This document shows, in pieces, positions 36,933 to 42,413 of a stretch of DNA of 43,042 nt. The notes beneath the pieces are model-generated. The model ran no database searches. It saw only the letters and a list, made by a program, of their open reading frames with translations, and was not told where the DNA came from. Positions within the stretch are counted from its first letter, which is position 1. Each line of letters opens with the position of its first letter. Where the stretch lies: IMG/VR virus record IMGVR_UViG_3300031671_000549, positions 1-43,042 of that record; one strand, 5' to 3'. The DNA comes from a virus. The translations under genes were made by a program, and so were the position numbers.

Positions 36933-37061
36933 GTAGAAAATGAGGCAGTAAATATGCATGAAGGAGAAGGATTACATACTGTAACTCTTGGGTTTCAAGC
37001 TGACTGGTTAAAGGAGATGCTAGGAGAAGTACTTTTATTGCGGGATTCTGATGCTGATGGT

Positions 37062-37259
37062 CTACTTCCTGCGGAACTTCTCCAAAGTTTTCTCGACTTC
37101 CAAGAGGCCCCTTCGGAACTTTTCAGCTTCGACTTTAAAAGAGAAGTTGCAGGCGGGGCAGACGAGTATCGGATTATTCTCAAGCCTAGCGATAGATTCT
37201 TGAATTTTGTGCTGGCACTTCGGGCATGGGATCGGAATCGTCACGTTGCGGTTTAGCAT
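37062..37259 (-). CDS. Small zinc-ribbon protein (transposon passenger)
   Basis: A 65-residue protein with two zinc-binding knuckles, CPKC (residues 12-15) and CPAC (34-37), a classic small zinc ribbon, followed by a basic C-terminal helix (FKVEAEKFRRGLLEVEKTLEKFRRK). It lies 4 bases downstream of the 83-residue gene, so it is translated from the same leftward message. Possible roles include DNA or RNA binding within the element. No family is recognised. Confidence 0.65.
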   Translation of the reverse strand: MLNRNVTIPIPCPKCQHKIQESIARLENNPILVCPACNFSFKVEAEKFRRGLLEVEKTLEKFRRK

Positions 37260-37263
37260 GATT

Positions 37264-37515
37264 CTATTTCTTTCTCCATCGCGCCTTAGCTGCCTTTGCC
37301 GCGATCTGGGATCGTTTCCTCTTGCTCAAGGCTGCGGCACGGGCATGGCCTCCCTTGAGGCCGCCCAAGCGCCCCAGAGAGACCGCAGCGGGATTTTTGG
37401 GGCGCTCGGCGGGGGGCTCAAACTTTGGAACTTGGCCGGTGGATTCGAGCATGATCTGATAGGCAAGCTGGTTCGGATCACGCGGGCGGGCTTGCTTCTT
37501 TGACCGCTCAGGCAT
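37264..37515 (-). CDS. 83-aa basic AlaArg/histone-like protein (transposon passenger)
   Basis: An 83-residue protein with a disordered N-terminus and a C-terminal basic segment (SLGRLGGLKGGHARAAAL..., RSQIAAKAAKARWRKK). The GxLGGLKGGxARAAxL and KAAKARWRKK elements recur in small bacterial proteins often found beside mobile elements. Nucleic-acid binding is inferred. A TTG-started longer form (37566) runs into the terminal repeat and is not used, because a good promoter (37522-37550) would start the transcript near the ATG at 37515. Confidence 0.65.
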   Translation of the reverse strand: MPERSKKQARPRDPNQLAYQIMLESTGQVPKFEPPAERPKNPAAVSLGRLGGLKGGHARAAALSKRKRSQIAAKAAKARWRKK

Positions 37516-37521
37516 GTACTG

Positions 37522-37550
37522 ATGGTAGGGCCGAAAGAAAACGGAGTCAA
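37522..37550 (-). promoter_or_regulatory. Promoter inside the right end of the element
   Basis: On the minus strand TTGACT (37545-37550), 17 bases, TACCAT (37522-37527, 4 of 6). The transcript would begin within a few bases of the ATG at 37513-37515. It shares the -35 and spacer length of the transposase promoter. Confidence 0.5.
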
Positions 37551-37560
37551 ACGAATGAAA

Positions 37561-37587
37561 ATTCAAACTGACCCAGTACCCATTTCT
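37561..37587. repeat. Right end: terminal inverted repeat plus target duplication
   Basis: 37561-37581 is the 21-bp inverted repeat matching 35070-35090. ATTTCT (37582-37587) is the second copy of the target duplication. Confidence 0.85.
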
Positions 37588-37595
37588 GAGTTTGA

Positions 37596-37624
37596 TTGTC
37601 TTGCCATTTTCCGAAGCGTATAAT
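37596..37624 (+). promoter_or_regulatory. Near-consensus plus-strand promoter
   Basis: TTGTCT (37596-37601), a 17-base spacer and a perfect TATAAT (37619-37624). The predicted start (~37631) precedes an AGAGGT ribosome site and a 31-codon frame. Before the transposon arrived this promoter stood divergent to the gene now ending at 35065. Confidence 0.65.
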
Positions 37625-37643
37625 GCTGGCCCAGAGGTGGTTT

Positions 37644-37739
37644 ATGCCTACTTCACTGCTCGATGGTCGGCAAGACCCAGGCAAGCCGGGACCGCATCCG
37701 CCGTCTCCTAGGCCCGGCCCTACGAAGCCTCCGCTCTAG
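37644..37739 (+). CDS. 31-aa Pro-rich peptide with own promoter
   Basis: A short frame, MPTSLLDGRQDPGKPGPHPP..., preceded by AGAGGTGG spaced a few bases from ATG 37644 and by the near-consensus promoter at 37596-37624. The peptide is very Pro/Gly-rich and would be unfolded. It ends TAG 37737-37739, 14 bases before the SSB stop on the other strand. Good promoter and ribosome site argue for transcription, but the peptide's meaning, or the alternative of a small regulatory RNA from the same promoter, cannot be told from sequence. Confidence 0.5.
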   Translation: MPTSLLDGRQDPGKPGPHPPSPRPGPTKPPL

Positions 37740-37753
37740 CCGATCACAAGCCG

Positions 37754-38197
37754 TTAGAACGGTATATCTTCGGTTTTTATTTTCTCCTCGCCCGGCCACG
37801 CGGGGAACGCTTCATCCCCTGCGGGTTCTTCTGTTGAAGGCTGAGCTTGGGGCTTTTCGGTCTTTCCCTCCGGCTTCGGCCCCAGCTCGATGTGCTCCGC
37901 CACGATCTCCGTGGTGCGGCGCGTTTGTCCGTCCTTGTCCGTCCAGCTCCGCGTCTGGAGCCGCCCTTCAATGAGGACGAGCGACCCTTTCCGGAGGAAA
38001 TTCGAAGCGATCTCCGCCTGTTTGCCCCACAAGACGACGTTGTGGAACTCGACCTCCTCCTGTTTCTGGCCGTTCTTGTCCGTCCAGGTGCGGTTGGTGG
38101 CGACGCCCATGCTCGTTACCGACTGGCCCCCCGGCGTGGTCCGCAATTGCGGATCGGCGGTCACCCTGCCGAGGATGATTGCTTTGTTGAGGTTCAT
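37754..38197 (-). CDS. ssb: Single-stranded DNA-binding protein
   Basis: A 147-residue SSB with an OB-fold N-terminal domain (MNLNKAIILGRVTADPQLRTTPGG, VATNRTWTDKNGQKQEEVEFHNVVLWGKQAEIASNFLRKGSLVLIEGRLQTRSW), a disordered Gln/Pro/Glu linker and the conserved acidic tail ending DIPF, which recruits replication partners. It forms tetramers on ssDNA. It lies 14 bases after the coiled-coil gene and belongs to the recombination module with exonuclease and RecT. Confidence 0.95.
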   Translation of the reverse strand: MNLNKAIILGRVTADPQLRTTPGGQSVTSMGVATNRTWTDKNGQKQEEVEFHNVVLWGKQAEIASNFLRKGSLVLIEGRLQTRSWTDKDGQTRRTTEIVAEHIELGPKPEGKTEKPQAQPSTEEPAGDEAFPAWPGEEKIKTEDIPF

Positions 38198-38211
38198 GAT
38201 GATGGTTGTGG

Positions 38212-39042
38212 TTATTTGATCTTCAGTACTCCAGTGAGTTTATAGAGCCTCACTTCTGACTCCGACCTTTCGATATGGAATGTGTCCTTCGTATCTTCGG
38301 TGTAGCCGTGCTCCTTGAGGAATGATTGGTATCGCTCCTCTCTTTCGAGCCGTTCCCTTTCTTCCCGCTTTTTGTGCTCGTTTTCCTCTTTCTCACGCTG
38401 TGCGCGCGCCTCGGCTTCCTTCTTCTCGCGCTCAAGCCGTTCCTCTTTTTCTTTCTGCTCCCGTGCGAGCCGTTCGCGCTCTTCTTGCCGTGCCTTTTCT
38501 TCGCGCTCGCGCATCTCCTTTTCCCGTTGCTGCCTCGTCTCTTCTTCTCTGATAGCGGCCTCACGCGCTTCCAGTGCCCGACGGTCGGCCTCGTTCTTGT
38601 CCGCGAGCCGTTTGTTGATGTATCCCTCGAAAGCCGGGCCGTCCATATCGAGAAGGGCGTCATCGGAAACCTCTAAGCCGTCGCCTACCGCCGCAAGCCG
38701 CTCCCTTCGGTGCGGCAGAAGCTCCACGCGCGCCTTGCGCTCCACGGCGATTGCGGCGGTATCCTCAAGCCCGGCAAGACGGTTCTCCTCCGGCTCGATG
38801 ATGGCGACGAGTTCTTTCTCCTTCGCAATTACCGCCTTTTGAAACTTCAGCGCATCTTCCCGCAGCGCCTTCCCGGTCTTCGTGATGGCCACTCGGGCGT
38901 CGCGGATGTTAAGACGAGCATCTTTTACTTTTCGGAGCTGCGCCTGGTCGAACGGATCGGGCAAGTCGAGGGCTTTCGATTCCTCTACCAGCTTCGTAAG
39001 CTCGGCTTTTGTGGGACTGAACTTCTCAATTGCTAAGTCCAT
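38212..39042 (-). CDS. Coiled-coil phage protein (DUF1351-like N-terminus), unknown role
   Basis: A 276-residue protein. Residues 1-105 form helices with an N-terminal pattern (MDLAIEKFSPTKAELTKLVEESKALDLPDPFDQAQLRKVKDARLNIRDARV) seen in phage proteins placed beside annealing proteins and exonucleases. About 155-240 is a long Glu/Lys/Arg coiled coil (EREEKARQEERERLAREQKEKEERLEREKKEAEA). A short C-terminal beta region (HIERSESEVRLYKLTGVLKIK) ends it. It lies between SSB and the exonuclease. A structural or tethering role in recombination is inferred. Confidence 0.6.
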   Translation of the reverse strand: MDLAIEKFSPTKAELTKLVEESKALDLPDPFDQAQLRKVKDARLNIRDARVAITKTGKALREDALKFQKAVIAKEKELVAIIEPEENRLAGLEDTAAIAVERKARVELLPHRRERLAAVGDGLEVSDDALLDMDGPAFEGYINKRLADKNEADRRALEAREAAIREEETRQQREKEMREREEKARQEERERLAREQKEKEERLEREKKEAEARAQREKEENEHKKREERERLEREERYQSFLKEHGYTEDTKDTFHIERSESEVRLYKLTGVLKIK

Positions 39043-39045
39043 CTT

Positions 39046-39687
39046 TTAGAATGTTAATTTGTTTACGATCTCGTTCACCTCGGCGATGACCTCTCGCTCG
39101 TAGGTGAGCATGTCGTCTATCTGTGACTGCACCTCTGCACGCGTGACCGGAATCTCGAAGTAGTCGATCTTGGCTCGCTTCCCCGTAGGGTCCGAGAACA
39201 TCGCAAAACGCGGATCGAAGAAGATGAAATGCAATAGCTCCAGCTTGTCATTCACGATGAAGTATTGGAGGGCTTGCATCTCGTATTCCGCTGGAATCTT
39301 CTTTGTGAGGAACGCCTCGATGTGCCGAGCGGATGAGAGGCATTTCGCTTCTACGGCTTCGGTCTCGGAGATCACTCCGTCCGGCGATATGGCGATGTTC
39401 TCGTTGTCGTCGCGCGCCCATATGATGAGGGAAGTATCAACATCTTTTCCGGCTTCCTCCTTGAAACGCTCTATGGCGTCCTTCTCAAGCCTGGCACCGC
39501 GCTCCATCGCGTTCTCGTCGTTGTCCGGTGGAAGGCCAAGCTTTTCAGCGATCAGCTCATAGAAGCCGATCTTCTTGCCGTTGCCGCGCTTCACCACAAT
39601 GTCCTTGAGGCGTGAGCCGGTTATCTTCCCACGGCGCGTATAGAGCCATTCCTCGCGCTCAGTTGGCTGAAAGGTCAGGGTCTTCAT
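39046..39687 (-). CDS. YqaJ/lambda-type recombination exonuclease
   Basis: A 213-residue protein of the PD-(D/E)xK YqaJ/lambda-exonuclease family. ARGARLEKDAIERF (about 63-75), NIAISPDGVI (Asp in the DGVI segment) and AVEAKCLSS (ExK) give the metal-binding motif, followed by PAEYEMQALQYFIVNDKL, typical of the family. It should digest one strand of dsDNA ends 5' to 3', feeding ssDNA to the neighbouring RecT protein. Start ATG 39687 lies inside the recT gene (overlap of 29 bases). Confidence 0.88.
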   Translation of the reverse strand: MKTLTFQPTEREEWLYTRRGKITGSRLKDIVVKRGNGKKIGFYELIAEKLGLPPDNDENAMERGARLEKDAIERFKEEAGKDVDTSLIIWARDDNENIAISPDGVISETEAVEAKCLSSARHIEAFLTKKIPAEYEMQALQYFIVNDKLELLHFIFFDPRFAMFSDPTGKRAKIDYFEIPVTRAEVQSQIDDMLTYEREVIAEVNEIVNKLTF

Positions 39688-40393
39688 TGACGTTGGGCAA
39701 TTCGTTTTCGAATTTCTTTTTGAGCGACTCTTTGAGGTCCGCCAATTCCTTCTTCGCCTCTGCCGGCAGCGCCGCCCAGGCGTTCTTCAGTTCGTCCAGT
39801 GTTGTTGCCGCCTCTAGTTTTGCTTTATATTCCGTGATGTCGGGAACGACCGTCGCTGGCTTGCTCTCCCGCTCGATTTCCTCCTCCGTATACGCCTGCG
39901 CCAGTTCTTCGGGACATGCCATGCGAAGCGCGTGCATCTCGGCGACCTTCGCTATCATCGTGCGGGGCTTCGTCACCCACAGATTCTTTCCGGTGCTGTA
40001 TTCGTCGAAATACACCTTTGAGACGAACTCACCGATGTCGCTGCCTACGCGGCGCTTGATGGTGATGCTGCACGAGAACAGCTTGCCTTCTTTTTCCTCG
40101 AATATGGGTTCCGACTTCCCCACAACGCCGGATTTCATTCCGATCTTCCGGGCGTGGTCGATTGAGGTCACGAGGCTGTAATTGCTTCCGTACGGAATCG
40201 CGTACACGTTCCGCTCGCGAAAATCCTTGAACGTGAAGCCACGTATCATCCCGTCTACGATGGCCAGCTTCATATTGTCTTTCGTGAGGCCCTTGAACGT
40301 AGTGACAAGAAGCGCATTGAACATCTCGGGGTTCGAGAGCTCCCTAGTCACTTCCTCCTGAATGGCTACTAACTCCGACTTGTTGTGTTGCAT
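39659..40393 (-). CDS. recT: RecT-family single-strand annealing protein
   Basis: A 244-residue protein of the RecT annealing family: a C-terminally disordered protein with a conserved core NVYAIPYGSNYSLVTSIDHARKIG (about 62-85), FSCSITIKRRVGSDIGEFVSKVYFDEYSTGKNLWVTKPRTMIAKVAEMHALRMACPEELAQAYTEEE (about 105-170). It binds the ssDNA made by the adjacent exonuclease and anneals it to homologous DNA. The C-terminal ~60 residues (acidic and Lys-rich) are a linker. The two genes overlap and are translated together. Confidence 0.85.
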   Translation of the reverse strand: MQHNKSELVAIQEEVTRELSNPEMFNALLVTTFKGLTKDNMKLAIVDGMIRGFTFKDFRERNVYAIPYGSNYSLVTSIDHARKIGMKSGVVGKSEPIFEEKEGKLFSCSITIKRRVGSDIGEFVSKVYFDEYSTGKNLWVTKPRTMIAKVAEMHALRMACPEELAQAYTEEEIERESKPATVVPDITEYKAKLEAATTLDELKNAWAALPAEAKKELADLKESLKKKFENELPNVNEDPDLSAN

Positions 40394-40423
40394 TGGTTTA
40401 GTACTAGATTTCTCTTTGATTTG

Positions 40424-40618
40424 TTATTCTGCTTTTTCGGCCGTGAGCACGTCGGACGACTTGTAGACCTTGATGGTCATTTCCACCGTGCGGCTTCCCT
40501 TGAACTTCTTCTTCCACTCGCGGATTGCGCGGCTCACCGCCGTTCCCCATCCGGACGCCGATACGGTGTAGTCCGTTGGGTATTTGTCCGCGAGGATTGT
40601 GACTCGATACAACTTCAT
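40424..40618 (-). CDS. Small basic early protein, unknown
   Basis: A 64-residue protein, MKLYRVTILADKYPTDYTVSASGWGTAVSRAIREWKKKFKG..., with a beta strand then a basic helix (SRAIREWKKKFKG) that recalls small phage proteins with a ribbon-helix or stand-alone fold. An upstream TTG start (40642) is possible. The ATG 40618 is used because it gives the cleaner N-terminus. Not recognised. Lies upstream of RecT in the early operon. Confidence 0.65.
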   Translation of the reverse strand: MKLYRVTILADKYPTDYTVSASGWGTAVSRAIREWKKKFKGSRTVEMTIKVYKSSDVLTAEKAE

Positions 40619-40701
40619 TTGATTGGATTCGTTGGCGGGCAAAAGGCAATCGTCTTATACCCGCCAGCGAATGATTGTCTTTATTTCGACCTTAGATGTG
40701 T

Positions 40702-40872
40702 TTACCTGAGGAAATGCGGAAAGTACGAAGGAACGACGACGAAGAGAAGATAGAAGAACGTGACGAGGGCCGCGACACCGAGGATGTCCTCGATCATGTC
40801 GCTTGCCTTTTCCTCGCGGGTGCTCCAGTCATGCTCGATCTCGTTACCGAGAAGCTCTGTTTCAATGTCCAT
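40702..40872 (-). CDS. 56-aa tail-anchored membrane protein
   Basis: A 56-residue protein, MDIETELLGNEIEHDWSTRE..., with an acidic helical N-terminus and one C-terminal transmembrane segment (LGVAALVTFFYLLFVVVPSYF, residues 31-51). The topology is N-in with a short external tail. It lies between two small early genes. An exclusion or membrane-stress role is conceivable, but nothing in the sequence decides it. Confidence 0.6.
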   Translation of the reverse strand: MDIETELLGNEIEHDWSTREEKASDMIEDILGVAALVTFFYLLFVVVPSYFPHFLR

Positions 40873-40878
40873 GTGATT

Positions 40879-41001
40879 TTATTGCTTGGTTTGTTCGACC
40901 TTTTTCTTGTCCAGTATCTTTTTGAGGCGCACCGCCCAGCTTTTCTTCTGTAACTTACGGAAGTGTTCGCTAACTGCGGGGTCTACTTTCTTTCTTGGCA
41001 T
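40879..41001 (-). CDS. 40-aa basic peptide at the head of the recombination operon
   Basis: A 40-residue Lys/Arg-rich peptide, MPRKKVDPAVSEHFRKLQKK..., ending DKKKVEQTKQ, mostly helical. It is the first frame of the leftward operon after the divergent region. Its ATG lies about ten bases past a TATGTTATTG stretch that could be a -10 element, which would make the message almost leaderless. DNA binding is a reasonable inference from charge only. Confidence 0.55.
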   Translation of the reverse strand: MPRKKVDPAVSEHFRKLQKKSWAVRLKKILDKKKVEQTKQ

Positions 41002-41166
41002 AGTTTCACAATAACATACGAGCGAGCGAGCGCAAGCCCTTAACTGTGGATAGCCGGAGCCGCCCTATAAGCCCGATAAAACCTCACCTTTTGAGCGATT
41101 TGAGCGATTGTTCTTCCCCTTACGCGGGAATTGACTTCATGGGATTCTGGCCCTGAAAGGAGGCAT
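41002..41166. promoter_or_regulatory. Divergent control region between recombination and primase operons
   Basis: 165 bases separating the leftward recombination operon from the rightward primase operon. It contains a perfect tandem 9-bp repeat TGAGCGATT TGAGCGATT (41092-41109), a plausible operator, and a possible minus-strand -10 TATGTT (near 41013-41020). No -10/-35 pair in either direction was clear. This is the best place for a lytic switch. Confidence 0.45.
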
Positions 41167-41340
41167 ATGAAACGGTTACGGGATAACCCGAAGTACCGAA
41201 ACCTCACCTATCCGAAACGGTGGAATCTCCAACAAGCGGAGGATGGCAAGCGGAACGCCGCCGACCGGCAGAAAGGATGGAAGATGGTGCAAGGCAGACC
41301 CCGGCCGGCAAGTGAACGTCCTCGCGGCTTCTTCACCTAA
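41167..41340 (+). CDS. 57-aa basic protein upstream of primase
   Basis: A 57-residue basic protein, MKRLRDNPKYRNLTYPKRWN..., rich in Arg/Lys/Asn/Gln, with no metal cluster. A perfect AAAGGAGG lies three bases before ATG 41167. The frame to an upstream ATG (41131) is ignored because the ribosome site decides the start. It is followed by a strong terminator (41347-41378), so it may be expressed mostly by itself. Not recognised. Confidence 0.7.
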   Translation: MKRLRDNPKYRNLTYPKRWNLQQAEDGKRNAADRQKGWKMVQGRPRPASERPRGFFT

Positions 41341-41346
41341 CCCCAC

Positions 41347-41378
41347 GGCCCCGGTGCACAGCCGGGGCCTTTCCTTTT
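41347..41378 (+). terminator. Intrinsic terminator after the small basic protein
   Basis: GGCCCCGG (41347-41354) pairs with CCGGGGCC (41362-41369) around TGCACAG, followed by TTTCCTTTT. It should end or attenuate the message before the primase. Confidence 0.85.
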
Positions 41379-41425
41379 CCTGTGGATGCTCTACGGTGAA
41401 GTCAGACCCTTGAAAGGAGGATCTC

Positions 41426-42403
41426 ATGGGCGAACAGGTCAAAGTAGATTTCAAGCGATTGAAGTGCGTCCCGCTCGATTCCGTGCTCCAAAGGTACGGC
41501 GTGCAAACCCGCAACTCGACGAACAACCAGCTTGTCGCCAACTGCCCGTTGCCCACTCACACCTCGAAGGACAAAGGTTCGTTCAAGGTCAATTCCGTGA
41601 AGAACGTCTGGTGCTGTATGTCCGAATCGTGCGTGAAGGCATCCGGCAAAAAGGGAGGCGACGCGCTCGACTTCGTTTCGCTCATGGAGAAATGTTCTAT
41701 CCTTGACGCGGCGAAGAAGATGCTCGAATGGTTCCCCGAAACGGGGCAGCCGAAGATTGAAACGGCGTTGCAAAAGCCAACCGCTTCCGAAAAGGAACAA
41801 GCTCGTGCAAAAAATGCACCGCCTGTCAACAAGCCCCTCGGCTTCACACTTCAGGGCATTTCCTACCATCCCTACCTCGAATCGCGCGGCATCTCCGAAG
41901 AAACCGCGAAACATTTTGGCGTAGGATTCTTTCCCGGAAAAGGAAGCATGGCGGGAAGAATCGTCATCCCGATCCACAACGAACACGGGGAGCTCGTGGC
42001 CTATGCCGGACGGTCAATCGACGGCTCGGAACCGAAATACAAACTGCCGCTCGGTTTCCAAAAATCGCTCGTCCTGCACAACCTGCACCGCGTGGGCGAA
42101 ATGGCTCACTCGGTCATCGTCGTCGAAGGATTCTTCGGGGCGATGTGGGTCTACCAGTGCGGCTATGCGAACGTGGTCGCCTTGATGGGACATTCCATTT
42201 CCGACGAACAGTTGAAGCTCCTTACCTTCCGGCGCATCATCCTGATGCTCGATTCATGGGAAGATGGCGCGGATGTCCGGCAGAAAACAATCCTCCGCAT
42301 CGCCTCGCAATCGTTCGTCCATTCCGTCGAACTGCCGAAGGGCAAGCAACCCGACGGCCTCACGCAAGAAGAACTGAAAACCATCCTCGGTCCCCTGATC
42401 TAA
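41426..42403 (+). CDS. DnaG-type primase (CHC2 zinc finger and Toprim)
   Basis: A 325-residue primase. Residues 10-90 are the CHC2 zinc-finger domain (VANCPLPTHTSKDKGSFKVNS..., CCMSESCVKASGKKGGDALDFV) with Cys40, His45, Cys63/64 and Cys69 as ligands. About 140-300 is the Toprim fold: ESRGISEETAKHFGVGFFP, GRIVIPIHNEHGELVAYAGRSI, KSLVLHNL, then VIVVEGFFGAMW with Glu234, and LMLDSWEDG. The usual DxD of the second Toprim motif is D276-S-W here, so one Asp is missing (Asp280 follows). A perfect AAAGGAGG five bases before ATG 41426 fixes the start. The gene ends inside the hairpin at 42389-42413. Confidence 0.85.
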   Translation: MGEQVKVDFKRLKCVPLDSVLQRYGVQTRNSTNNQLVANCPLPTHTSKDKGSFKVNSVKNVWCCMSESCVKASGKKGGDALDFVSLMEKCSILDAAKKMLEWFPETGQPKIETALQKPTASEKEQARAKNAPPVNKPLGFTLQGISYHPYLESRGISEETAKHFGVGFFPGKGSMAGRIVIPIHNEHGELVAYAGRSIDGSEPKYKLPLGFQKSLVLHNLHRVGEMAHSVIVVEGFFGAMWVYQCGYANVVALMGHSISDEQLKLLTFRRIILMLDSWEDGADVRQKTILRIASQSFVHSVELPKGKQPDGLTQEELKTILGPLI

Positions 42404-42413
42404 TCAGGGGACC
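42389..42413. terminator. Convergent-stop hairpin between primase and membrane-protein genes
   Basis: GGTCCCCTGAT (42389-42399) pairs perfectly with ATCAGGGGACC (42403-42413) around a 3-base loop. The primase TAA (42401-42403) and the opposing gene's TGA (42404-42406) both fall inside. A/T-rich bases on each side are short, so it is a possible two-way terminator. Confidence 0.6.

Larger units (their letters stand above)
35070..37581. mobile_element. 2512-bp IS1-like transposon carrying a proteasome-like peptidase
   Basis: Bounded by perfect 21-bp terminal inverted repeats (35070-35090 and 37561-37581, both starting GGGTACTGGGTC read inward) and flanked by the 6-bp direct repeat ATTTCT (35064-35069 and 37582-37587). 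It contains an IS1-like DDE transposase (36061-36894), a proteasome/HslV-like peptidase (35237-36043, opposite strand) and two small genes (37062-37259, 37264-37515). The IS1 family includes groups that carry passenger genes, which fits. No repeat pair closer to the transposase was seen. The exact duplicated site implies a fairly recent insertion into the phage. Confidence 0.85.

Noticed and set aside
35069-37582. Reading the 22-bp match as a phage promoter/operator repeat
   Set aside because: The flanking identical ATTTCT copies and a transposase between them show it to be a transposon end pair instead.
39045-39687. Exonuclease considered as a Cas4-like nuclease
   Set aside because: Has YqaJ/lambda-type motifs, no Cys cluster, and is adjacent to RecT, so a phage recombination exonuclease is the better reading.
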